DNA of 18,743 nt from Cloacimonetes bacterium UBA5835 (GTDB lineage Bacteria; Cloacimonadota; Cloacimonadia; Cloacimonadales; Cloacimonadaceae): contig DJGX01000036.1 in the NCBI GenBank assembly GCA_002432865.1, positions 708 through 19,450 of the forward strand, written 5' to 3'. This document shows, piece after piece, positions 1-7,425 of this stretch. The number at the start of each line of letters is the position of its first letter. The first letter of the stretch is position 1. The position numbers were made by a program, and so were the translations under genes. A model generated the notes under the pieces. The model saw nothing but the letters and a program-made list of their open reading frames with translations, was not told the DNA's origin and did not search any database.

Positions 1-141
1 AACCAAATCTTTCATTGCAGAGCATCTTCCAACCTGTGATAAAAAAACACACCACAATAGTGTTACCGTACAAACGAAGAGTTCATTCGATACTATGTTG
101 TTCTGGAAATAGTTGTAGTTTGGGTGGCTGAGTGCATTGTT

Positions 142-259
142 CTTGTTTTGACTCTCAATTTTGAGGTTGGTGAAATGCTTACAATGCAGTTGTCAGAGAA
201 ATAATGAGAGGAAACTGGTAATTGGGTTGGCAGGGGCAAAATTGAAAGTCAAAAACAAG
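142..259. repeat. Inverted-arm repeat unit, copy 1 (MITE-like)
   Basis: The left arm is 142-163 (begins CTTGTTTTGACTCTC) and the right arm is 237-259 (ends GTCAAAAACAAG). They are inverted complements over about 22 bp, with one mismatch and one extra A in the right arm. The direct repeat GCATTGT lies at 134-140 and 259-265, bracketing the unit like a target-site duplication, although it overlaps the arm end by one base. The interior is too short to encode a protein. Likely a miniature non-autonomous element or a hairpin-forming dispersed repeat; no family is recognised. Confidence 0.6.
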
Positions 260-282
260 CATTGTGTTACGGAGAAGTCGTT

Positions 283-399
283 CTTGTTTTAACTCTCAAT
301 TTTGAAGTTAGTAAAATAGCCAAAATGCAGTTGCAAGAAAAAAAATGAGAGGAAACTGGTAATTGGGCTAGCTGTGGCAAAATTGAAAGTCAAAACAAG
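283..399. repeat. Inverted-arm repeat unit, copy 2
   Basis: The second unit sits exactly 141 bp after copy 1, judged from both arms: left arm 283-304, right arm 378-399, inverted complements at 20 of 22 positions. The interior resembles copy 1 closely, and a stretch around 345-367 (ATGAGAGGAAACTGGTAATT) is identical to the matching part of copy 1. The fixed period suggests a tandem duplication rather than two independent insertions. Confidence 0.6.
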
Positions 400-418
400 C
401 ATCGTGTTACGAGAAAAG

Positions 419-440
419 CAAAATTGAAAGTCAAAACAAG
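419..440. repeat. Solitary third right arm of the repeat
   Basis: These 22 bases repeat the right arm of copy 2 without change and lie 41 bp after it, followed again by a TATTGTGTTAC tail like those after the other right arms. No matching left arm lies between, so this is a truncated third unit or the product of an internal deletion. Confidence 0.6.
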
Positions 441-503
441 TATTGTGTTACACAACAGCAGTCCTCTTTTTGCCTTCTTCAAAAAATCCTTTTTCATTTC
501 TTC

Positions 504-532
504 TTGACGGTAAGGCCATTACCTAATATAAG
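504..532 (+). promoter_or_regulatory. Possible promoter before the M14 carboxypeptidase gene
   Basis: TTGACG (504-509) and TATAAG (527-532) are 17 bp apart, each one base off the sigma70 consensus. If used, transcription would begin at about 539, directly at the ATG at 540, giving an almost leaderless message and excluding the TTG at 504 as start codon. The AAGG at 530-533 would then be outside the message as a ribosome site, so promoter and ribosome-site readings compete. Confidence 0.3.
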
Positions 533-539
533 GTTTTTT

Positions 540-1556
540 ATGCAAATAAACGATATTATAAAGATCATATTCTGGATGCAGATTTTGCCCTGTTTAGCAT
601 ATTGTGCCTACGCTAAAGGGAATATGTATCCACTCGATTCCAAATATATTAAATATGAAGAATTGAATGATAATCTGGATAAAATCGTTCAGATAAACCC
701 CGATCTTGCCCAAAAACGCATAATCGGTTTTAGCAGTGTAGAATACCTGCCAATTTATGCTTTGCAACTTGGCAATAAAAACGCCTCAGAAGCAATTTTG
801 ATAATCGGTCAACATCATGGGGAAGAAGTTATCGGAGTGAATATTGCTTTTACTTTAGCAGAAATCTTGCTAAATGGCTATTCTAAAAATATAAAACAAC
901 AACATCTTTTACAGCGCTATCAAATATGGATTGTTCCAACTTTGAATCCAGAGGGTTTTCGGATTGTGAGCTCGGGAATCTTAAAAACCAAACGCAAAAA
1001 TAATCGCGATACCGATAATAATAAAAAATTAGACTTACGCACCGATGGAGTTGATTTAAATCGCAACTATCCTGTTTTTTGGGATTTAGACCCTGAAACA
1101 GATACTAATAGTCCCTTCTATAAGGGCTCCGAACCCGCTTCTGAAAACGAAACAAAAGCTATAGTGGAATTGGCTCAAAACCATAATTTCGTTCTGGCTA
1201 TCTTTCTGCATAGCTCAATTTCTGGGGCATATAATGAACATATTTATCTGCCGGCTCGTATTAATAATTCTGAACTATTTCAAAAAAATCTTGCCCTGGC
1301 AAGGACATATGCAGATGCAACCAAAAAGGATTACCTGAAAGGAAATTATGAAGTTTTTGAGGGCTCCACTTCGGAAGTTGGAAATGCGCGCAATTTCTTC
1401 TTCCATAGAATGAAAACACCAGCTTTTTTAGTAGAAATTGGCGGGAAGAATAAACGCGGACAAAGTATTATCCACCCACCTAATAAAACGCTAATTAAAA
1501 TTGTGGATAAAAATGTAAATGCCTTGCTGAGTGTGTTTTACAAATTGGATAACTAG
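540..1556 (+). CDS. Exported M14-family zinc carboxypeptidase
   Basis: A metallopeptidase of the M14 family (carboxypeptidase A/T type), expected to remove C-terminal residues from peptides or act on peptidoglycan peptides outside the cytoplasm. Counting from the ATG at 540 (338 residues), the zinc ligands fit HxxE at H93/E96 (in QHHGEE) and H224 (in IFLHSS). The substrate-binding Asn-Arg pair lies at about 174-175 in GVDLNRNYP, and the catalytic Glu is E299 in FLVEIGG. A DTDNNKKLD stretch just before the GVDLNRN motif resembles a calcium-binding loop. The N-terminus is hydrophobic and ends in AYA-KG, fitting a signal peptide. A TTG 36 bases upstream (504) is in frame, but I prefer the ATG because it has AAGG six bases ahead and a proper signal peptide. 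LAYC is a poor lipobox. The gene stands alone between repeats and a long intergenic stretch; no partner is evident. Confidence 0.88.
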   Translation: MQINDIIKIIFWMQILPCLAYCAYAKGNMYPLDSKYIKYEELNDNLDKIVQINPDLAQKRIIGFSSVEYLPIYALQLGNKNASEAILIIGQHHGEEVIGVNIAFTLAEILLNGYSKNIKQQHLLQRYQIWIVPTLNPEGFRIVSSGILKTKRKNNRDTDNNKKLDLRTDGVDLNRNYPVFWDLDPETDTNSPFYKGSEPASENETKAIVELAQNHNFVLAIFLHSSISGAYNEHIYLPARINNSELFQKNLALARTYADATKKDYLKGNYEVFEGSTSEVGNARNFFFHRMKTPAFLVEIGGKNKRGQSIIHPPNKTLIKIVDKNVNALLSVFYKLDN

Positions 1557-2360
1557 ATTATAGTTCAATTGGTTATGAACATCTCATACAATATCATATT
1601 ATGATCAATAACACATATTTCTAAAACCTATTTTGTCTGTGAGATATGTGTAATCTATAGTGTGGTTTAATGCTCTGCAGTGTCCTAATGGCGAATTAAA
1701 ATCCTTTAAATTGGGATAATTCTGCTCTTTGCAAACCTATTCAAATCATTGGGTGACAAAATTTGTACTTGACATAATTCTCAGCTGCCATTTTAATTAA
1801 ATTGTAATGGAAAAGGTACTTGAAAAGTATCTTAACGGTTTGTATTTTCGTAACTTAATTCTGTTTCGGAAGCTGTGTTCCTTTCTTGTGGAATAACAGA
1901 AGCTAAGCAGAATATTTGTTTATTCTAAGGAGAATATATTGTTTTTTTATTTTGAGCCAAAGCCCAACCCTTGTGTACAAAAAAGAGCCACATTTTGCCA
2001 AGGCGCAGATAAGATAACTCTCCCCAATTTCTTAATAAAAACCTTCCCTTTTCATAATAAAACACAACCCTCCCCATCCTATTGGGGAAGTGCTGTTTCT
2101 CTGTATTTTCACAATTTTCAAAAATGCAAAATCTGCTCGTTTGATTTTTTCCGTAATCTCTTATTCACGCTCCATTATTACTTTTTATATTATAGAAATT
2201 CAGAAACATCAAACGCTGTATTTCCCTACTTTCTAGCCTTCAAAAACAAACAGGAAACATCTTCAGTCCTAATACAAACTTCTAACCCAAATACGATTGA
2301 AGATAATTCCTTCCATTTACAAAAATCAAAAAAATCTTCATTTTATAAGGAGTTTTTATC
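1557..2360 (+). other. Long intergenic region and leader of the 1613-residue protein gene
   Basis: About 800 bp with no recognisable gene. A promoter-like pair lies at 1769-1797, which would give a leader of roughly 550 bases. At 1927-1932 a good ribosome site (AAGGAG) precedes a TTG at 1939, and that frame stays open to a TGA overlapping the ATG of the next gene (ATGA at 2361-2364). Its 141-residue product is rich in Phe, Ser, Asn and Lys, has no known domain and is probably not a real protein. A 6-bp hairpin (TCCCCA/TGGGGA) lies at 2071-2088. A weaker, nearer promoter (TTCACG at 2164, TATTAT at 2188, 18 bp apart) would make most of the region untranscribed. No clear terminator follows the carboxypeptidase gene; the ACACATAT/ATATGTGT inverted pair near 1611-1650 lacks a T-run. 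Confidence 0.5.
1769..1797 (+). promoter_or_regulatory. Sigma70-type promoter candidate upstream of the 1613-residue protein gene
   Basis: TTGACA (1769-1774) matches the -35 consensus exactly, and TTTAAT (1792-1797) follows after 17 bp with one mismatch to TATAAT. Transcription would start near 1804. The distance to the ATG at 2361 is unusually long, so it may instead serve the open frame at 1939 or a leader RNA. Confidence 0.45.
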
Positions 2361-5300
2361 ATGAAAAAAATGATAATTATTACACTACTAACAGTTACTT
2401 TTATGGGTGTGTTAGTAGCAGGTATTACAAATTATTATAATGCCCCAGTTGCTTCTCAAGGAACATACCAAGAGATAACTGGAACCTCAGCTGGAGCAGG
2501 TGGAGATGCTTTTCTATCTCCTGCATTGGATATTGGTTTTACATTTAATTATTGTGGAACTGCATACACACAGTTAAAAATGGCTTCAGATGGTTATTTG
2601 GCTTTGGGGACATCGCAAACATCTTCTAGTTTAAGTAATAATCTTTCAACAACATCTGTTTTACCAATTATAGCTTCTTTGTGGGATGATCTAACTTCTA
2701 ATACTATGTCTTATACTACTATAGGAACTGAACCAAATAGAGTTTTTATAGCACAGTGGAAGAATACAAAGTGGAACTATAATGGAACTGCCGGTCAGAA
2801 TTTTCAAATTCGACTCTATGAAACAAGTGATAAAATAGAGCTAATCTATGGTTCAATGATTACTCCTAATTCTCCAAGTGCTTCTATTGGAATAAACTGT
2901 TCCCCTGGTGGCTCTGGAAATTTCTATAGTATTACTCCCGGAAATCCTATAACATATTCCACTACTACATCAAATAACTCAATTAGTGCTATAACTTATC
3001 TTACATCCGGGACAACTTACACTTTCACAAAGGTTGATCCCAATGCTCCTCCTTTACCTGCTGTTATTGTCTCTCCTACAAATGGACAAAGTAATGTTTC
3101 TAATCTTCCAACACTGAGTTGGAGTTCAGGTGGAGGCATTGTAACAAAATATTTAGTTTATTTTGGTACAGATGGTGGTGGAACTTCAACTCCAGCCAAT
3201 ATACTTAATGGTTATGATAATCTTACATCCACATCTTATACATTTGCTAACCCCTTAACATATAATACAACTTATTATTGGCAAATTGTTCCTTATAATG
3301 GTGTTAATCCTGCTGCTAATTGTCCAATCTGGTCTTTCACAACTATGGATGATCCGACAATTTATCCTCCATTTACAGAGGGCTTTGAAAATGGCAACAC
3401 ACATGAAACTGCTGTATTGGGATGGACTCAAGAAAGTGTAAGTGGTTCCAATGTATGGACTGCTAATAATTCATACACTGATTATAACAGAACACCCAGA
3501 TCTGGAAATTGGAATGCTTTCTTAAGATATAGCAATACAAGATGGATGTTTAAACCAATTCAATTGGAAGCAGACATAAATTATAGAGCTATAATTTATG
3601 CCAGACAAAATGCTACTTCTGGTGCAAGTATCCAAATCAGTTATGGAGCAACAGCTTCTGCTGCAGGAATGACTAATGCAATTATATCCAATACAAATAT
3701 TACAAATGGTGAATATCAACGTTTGGAAGGTATATTTACCCCTACTACAAGTGGTTTATACTATATTGGTATATTAGGGACTCTTACTTCAACACCTTGG
3801 TATCTTTCTATTGATGATATTACGATTGAAGAGGTTCCTGATAATCCTGTTTGCTCAGTATATCCTGAATCCTGGGATTTTGGAACTGTTGTTTTGGGTT
3901 CATCAGCTACTAAGCAATTTACCATTTCCAATACCGGAGGAGGTAAATTGATGATAAATAGTGTAGAAACAATAGGTGACTATTATAGTATAAGTAGCTT
4001 GCCAACAGATACAGAACTTGAAGCTGGAGAAAATACTAATTTTACAGTTAAATATGAACCTGGTGCTGAATCCAAAGGAACTCATCAAGGTTCTGTAGTT
4101 ATCCATTATGGAGATGGTGGAGAAAAGATAATACCCCTCACCGGTACCTGTGTAGATGCCACAATCTATGAAACCGATATACCTTATACAGAGAATTTTG
4201 ATGGTGTTACTGCTCCAGCTTTACCTTTGGGCTGGACAAGCTATATAAATTCTACAAGTTCTTATGCAGTTATCCAAACATACACTTCTAGTTCTCCATA
4301 TACTACTCCAAATCACATATATATGTATAATTCTGGGGATAATAATGCTGCTCTGATTCTTATTTCACCTATGATTGATGTTCCTCTTAATACCTTAAGA
4401 ACCTCATTTTATGCAATTGGTTCAGCATATGATACTTATACTCTAAATATTGGCACTATGTCTGATCCTACCAATGGAGATACTTTTACGAGTTTGACAA
4501 CAATTAATTTGACTGGTACATACACAAAATATACAGTCAATTTAAATAGTTATACTGGTAATGATAAATATCTGGCATTTAAACATGGTTTAGGCGGAAC
4601 TTACAGATCTATATATATAGATAACTTCTTGTTGGAACTTGCCCCATCGGTTATTGAACCCAGCAATCTTATTGTGAGTAGTATTACTGGCAATTCTGCT
4701 GTTTTAGGTTGGACAGAAAATAATGTTCCTCCAGCAACAACCTGGGATATTATTTATGGCGTACCTGGTTTTAATCCCAATGCAAAATCAACTCAAATTC
4801 AAGTTACTTCCAATCCATATACACTTACAGGTCTTCAGCCAAGTACTACTTATGAATGGTATGTGCGTGCTGTTAAAGATGGTAATACAAGTGTTTGGGC
4901 AGGTCCTTCCAGTTTTACAACTGCTCAAATTCCAGCTGAATTACCACTTACTGAAAACTTTGAAGGTGATATAAATTGGACTATTGTAAATGGAACTCAA
5001 ACTAATAAATGGTTTGTGGGCTCTGTTCCTGCTTATTCAGGAAACTCTGCTTACATTTCTAAAGACAATGGAACCACTTATGAGTATAATAATGGTTCAA
5101 GTTCAGTAGTTCATTTATACCGTGATATTTCTTTCCCTGCTGGTGCTCTGGAATATAATTTAAGCTTTATGTTTAAGTGTGGCGGAGAATCTACTTATGA
5201 TGGATTAAAAGTATTTTTAGTTGATACAGCTACTGTTCCTACAGCAGGGTCACAACTTTCTACAGAACAAATAGGCAATACTTGGTATAACCTAACTACT

Positions 5301-7202
5301 GCTTGGACGGAAAAAACAATCACTATCAACAATGCTGTAGCCGGTACTACAAAACGCCTGGTCTTTTCCTGGAGAAATGATAGTTCAGGTGGAACACAAC
5401 CCCCTGCCGCTATAGATAATATTGAACTTACTTACACAATGCCTAATCCTTCTCCTGAACCACCAAGTAATCCTGTTCCTTCTAATGTGGCTACTAATGT
5501 TCCATTAAATCAAATCCTTTCCTGGACAAATAATGGCACAGTAACAAAAGTTGATGTCTATTTTGGGCTAACTGATAATATGGTATTGGTTTCTGAAAAT
5601 CAAACAGATCCCTTGAATAGCTATGATCCTGAGCTCGAATATAGCAAAACATATCAATGGAAAATTGTGGCTAAAAATGATGTAGGTGAAACAGCAGAAG
5701 GTCCTATCTGGACTTTTTCTACAATGGCTGATCCTACTATAAGTGTATTTCCTTGGATTGAGACCTTTGAAGATGATTCCCCAACAAGAGCTAACTGGAC
5801 TCAGATATATGTATATGGAAGTGATTCCTGGACTTTTGCAACAGGGGCTAGCAGCGGTTATATTAGCACTGCTCATTCTGGAACTAAAAATGCCAGATTT
5901 GTTGGATCATATAGTGAAGGAATAACAAAACTGGTTACTCCACCTTTGAATCTCTCTTCTGGAAATTACAAATTATCTTTCTGGTATGGACAGGAAAATT
6001 GGTATGATGATCAGAACGAGCTAAAAGTTTACTATAGAACAAGCTTATCTTCAAATTGGGTAATGTTAAATCATTATACTGATAATATTGATGAATGGAC
6101 ACTTGTATCAGGAATTGTTTTACCTGAACCAAGTTCTACTTATCAAATTGCTTTTGAAGGAATTAATAATTATGGCTATCCAAATGTCCTTGATGATATA
6201 AAGGTCGAAAAAGAGGTTGATATTCCAGCTGATACGCCAACAGTAATTCAAGGAACTACTGTTACTTCTACCATACCTTTAGATATTAATGAGACCATTG
6301 ATGAAACTAATCCGGTAGTTCTTTCCCTGCCTAATTATGATAGCTTAACTAATCCGATTGTTTTTGGTCTTACAGGAACAGGAATGGGAACGATAACTGT
6401 AGAAGTTGGTCCCGGAACCTGGTATGGAGTTATTTATTATAGCGGTGCATGGAATCAGGGTGAACCCTATCCTTGTGTTGTTGGAGCAGGATTAACAGGA
6501 ATTGTCACTTTTGCTAATGTAGATTTTAGTGCTAAAGGTGATGTAATAGTTGTTTTAGATGAAGGCACCGATCCAACTTTACCCGTAACTCTATCTAATT
6601 TCACTGCTGTAGTAACTTCAGAGAATTTTGTTAATATTGCCTGGACAGCAGAAACTGAAACGAATCACTCCGGTTATAATCTTTACAGGAATGAAGCAAA
6701 GGACTTGGATAATGCGATTAAGATTAATGCTCATCTAATTGACCAGGGATCAGAAATTGGAACTCAGAACAATTATTTCTATACTGATTTTGAGGTCTAT
6801 ACCAATATAGTGTATTATTACTGGCTGGAAAGTGTTTCACTAAATGGAGCCAGTGATTTCTATGGTCCTTTAACGGTTACTATTGGAGATCCTACTCAAG
6901 AACCATTGCCTCCTGTTGTTCCAATGGTTACAAAATTGTATAATGCTTTCCCCAATCCTTTCAATCCGAACACTAATATTCGTTATTCCCTGAAAGAAGC
7001 AGGTAAGGTAAATATAGAAATCTACAATATGAAGGGACAGAGAATTAAGGCTTATCATCAAGAACATAATGCTCCTGGATACTATCAAGTTTCTTGGGAT
7101 GGTCGTGATGAAAATGGCAGAGTTGTTTCCAGCGGTATTTATCTATATCGTTTAACCACAGGTAAATACACAGCAGCCAAAAAGATGATATTAGCAAAAT
7201 AA
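2361..7202 (+). CDS. Large secreted multidomain surface protein with FlgD-like/T9SS-type C-terminal sorting domain
   Basis: A 1613-residue exported protein, probably a cell-surface or released adhesin; the exact role is unknown. Signal peptide about 1-20 (ends VLVA-G). Visible modules: an N-terminal beta-sandwich (22-225) also found in the convergent neighbour; fibronectin-III-like domains at about 230-328, 765-855, 1030-1122 and 1407-1508; MAM/cleaved-adhesin-like jelly rolls at about 332-492, 604-760, 860-1026 and 1128-1284, each opening with an ENF/ETFE-type motif and most closing with a DDI or DNI motif; an ASH-like 'choice-of-anchor D' domain at 496-598 (WDFGTVVLGSSATKQFTISN); an unrecognised stretch 1285-1405; and a C-terminal module 1520-1613 with FPNPFNPNTNI, GQRIK, WDGRDENGR, SGIYLYRL and a basic tail. 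In related phyla this tail directs type IX secretion or surface attachment; no T9SS gene is in the window. Start supported by AAGGAG eight bases upstream. No catalytic motif seen. A strong terminator follows. Confidence 0.9.
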   Translation: MKKMIIITLLTVTFMGVLVAGITNYYNAPVASQGTYQEITGTSAGAGGDAFLSPALDIGFTFNYCGTAYTQLKMASDGYLALGTSQTSSSLSNNLSTTSVLPIIASLWDDLTSNTMSYTTIGTEPNRVFIAQWKNTKWNYNGTAGQNFQIRLYETSDKIELIYGSMITPNSPSASIGINCSPGGSGNFYSITPGNPITYSTTTSNNSISAITYLTSGTTYTFTKVDPNAPPLPAVIVSPTNGQSNVSNLPTLSWSSGGGIVTKYLVYFGTDGGGTSTPANILNGYDNLTSTSYTFANPLTYNTTYYWQIVPYNGVNPAANCPIWSFTTMDDPTIYPPFTEGFENGNTHETAVLGWTQESVSGSNVWTANNSYTDYNRTPRSGNWNAFLRYSNTRWMFKPIQLEADINYRAIIYARQNATSGASIQISYGATASAAGMTNAIISNTNITNGEYQRLEGIFTPTTSGLYYIGILGTLTSTPWYLSIDDITIEEVPDNPVCSVYPESWDFGTVVLGSSATKQFTISNTGGGKLMINSVETIGDYYSISSLPTDTELEAGENTNFTVKYEPGAESKGTHQGSVVIHYGDGGEKIIPLTGTCVDATIYETDIPYTENFDGVTAPALPLGWTSYINSTSSYAVIQTYTSSSPYTTPNHIYMYNSGDNNAALILISPMIDVPLNTLRTSFYAIGSAYDTYTLNIGTMSDPTNGDTFTSLTTINLTGTYTKYTVNLNSYTGNDKYLAFKHGLGGTYRSIYIDNFLLELAPSVIEPSNLIVSSITGNSAVLGWTENNVPPATTWDIIYGVPGFNPNAKSTQIQVTSNPYTLTGLQPSTTYEWYVRAVKDGNTSVWAGPSSFTTAQIPAELPLTENFEGDINWTIVNGTQTNKWFVGSVPAYSGNSAYISKDNGTTYEYNNGSSSVVHLYRDISFPAGALEYNLSFMFKCGGESTYDGLKVFLVDTATVPTAGSQLSTEQIGNTWYNLTTAWTEKTITINNAVAGTTKRLVFSWRNDSSGGTQPPAAIDNIELTYTMPNPSPEPPSNPVPSNVATNVPLNQILSWTNNGTVTKVDVYFGLTDNMVLVSENQTDPLNSYDPELEYSKTYQWKIVAKNDVGETAEGPIWTFSTMADPTISVFPWIETFEDDSPTRANWTQIYVYGSDSWTFATGASSGYISTAHSGTKNARFVGSYSEGITKLVTPPLNLSSGNYKLSFWYGQENWYDDQNELKVYYRTSLSSNWVMLNHYTDNIDEWTLVSGIVLPEPSSTYQIAFEGINNYGYPNVLDDIKVEKEVDIPADTPTVIQGTTVTSTIPLDINETIDETNPVVLSLPNYDSLTNPIVFGLTGTGMGTITVEVGPGTWYGVIYYSGAWNQGEPYPCVVGAGLTGIVTFANVDFSAKGDVIVVLDEGTDPTLPVTLSNFTAVVTSENFVNIAWTAETETNHSGYNLYRNEAKDLDNAIKINAHLIDQGSEIGTQNNYFYTDFEVYTNIVYYYWLESVSLNGASDFYGPLTVTIGDPTQEPLPPVVPMVTKLYNAFPNPFNPNTNIRYSLKEAGKVNIEIYNMKGQRIKAYHQEHNAPGYYQVSWDGRDENGRVVSSGIYLYRLTTGKYTAAKKMILAK

Positions 7203-7223
7203 AAGGTTAACAACTTATTCAGT

Positions 7224-7255
7224 AGCGGAGCTTTCCAAGGCTCCGCTTTTTTTTT
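7224..7255 (+). terminator. Rho-independent terminator after the 1613-residue protein gene
   Basis: AGCGGAGC (7224-7231) pairs perfectly with GCTCCGCT (7240-7247) around an 8-base loop, followed by a run of T to 7255. It begins 21 bases past the stop codon, a textbook intrinsic terminator. Confidence 0.92.
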
Positions 7256-7258
7256 AAG

Positions 7259-7358
7259 AACGACATCCTGTCGTTTTCCTTACACCAGATTATGTAGTTT
7301 CCGCTAAATTCTATAATAGCTTGATAGTATGTTTATTGTGGGTTGATGAGGACATCAA
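7259..7358. other. Two small hairpins between the converging terminators
   Basis: AACGACA, loop TCC, TGTCGTT lies at 7259-7275 with several T after it, possibly a back-up terminator for the plus-strand gene. TTGATG, AGGA, CATCAA lies at 7343-7358. No reading frame or promoter is evident in this 120-base gap. Confidence 0.5.
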
Positions 7359-7363
7359 TCTTC

Positions 7364-7403
7364 CTGGAGAAAAAGAAACCCCGAGCTAAATTGGCTCGGG
7401 GTT
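7364..7403 (-). terminator. Rho-independent terminator after the 1391-residue protein gene
   Basis: On the minus strand AACCCCGAGC (7403-7394) pairs over 10 bp with GCTCGGGGTT (7386-7377) around a 7-base loop, followed by TTTCTTTTTCT. It lies about 20 bases past the stop of the minus-strand gene and faces the terminator of the convergent gene. Confidence 0.9.
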
Positions 7404-7425
7404 GATTATCATCTGTTTTAACGAA

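Larger units (their letters stand above)
1..539. other. Gene-free region carrying an inverted-arm tandem repeat
   Basis: No credible reading frame on either strand. The content is dominated by two ~118-bp units with inverted arms and a solitary third arm (listed separately). The first 140 bases show nothing I can name. The short word GTGTTAC recurs at about 60-66, 264-270, 404-410 and 444-450, three of these just after a right-hand arm. At 442-454 it forms a small perfect palindrome (TTGTGT, T, ACACAA). Confidence 0.7.

Noticed and set aside
142..451. CRISPR array
   Set aside because: The units are ~118 bp with inverted arms and conserved interiors, there are only two and a part, and no cas gene is near.
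504..539. N-terminal extension of the carboxypeptidase from the TTG at 504
   Set aside because: It would put 12 extra residues before the signal peptide, has no ribosome site and overlaps a plausible promoter.
1605..1655. Terminator of the carboxypeptidase gene
   Set aside because: The ACACATAT/ATATGTGT arms are AT-rich and not followed by a T-run.
1939..2364. 141-codon TTG-started open frame as a real protein gene
   Set aside because: The composition (Phe/Ser/Asn/Lys-rich, no domain, no signal or membrane pattern) looks like translated non-coding DNA. Kept only as a leader-frame hypothesis because of the good ribosome site and ATGA junction.
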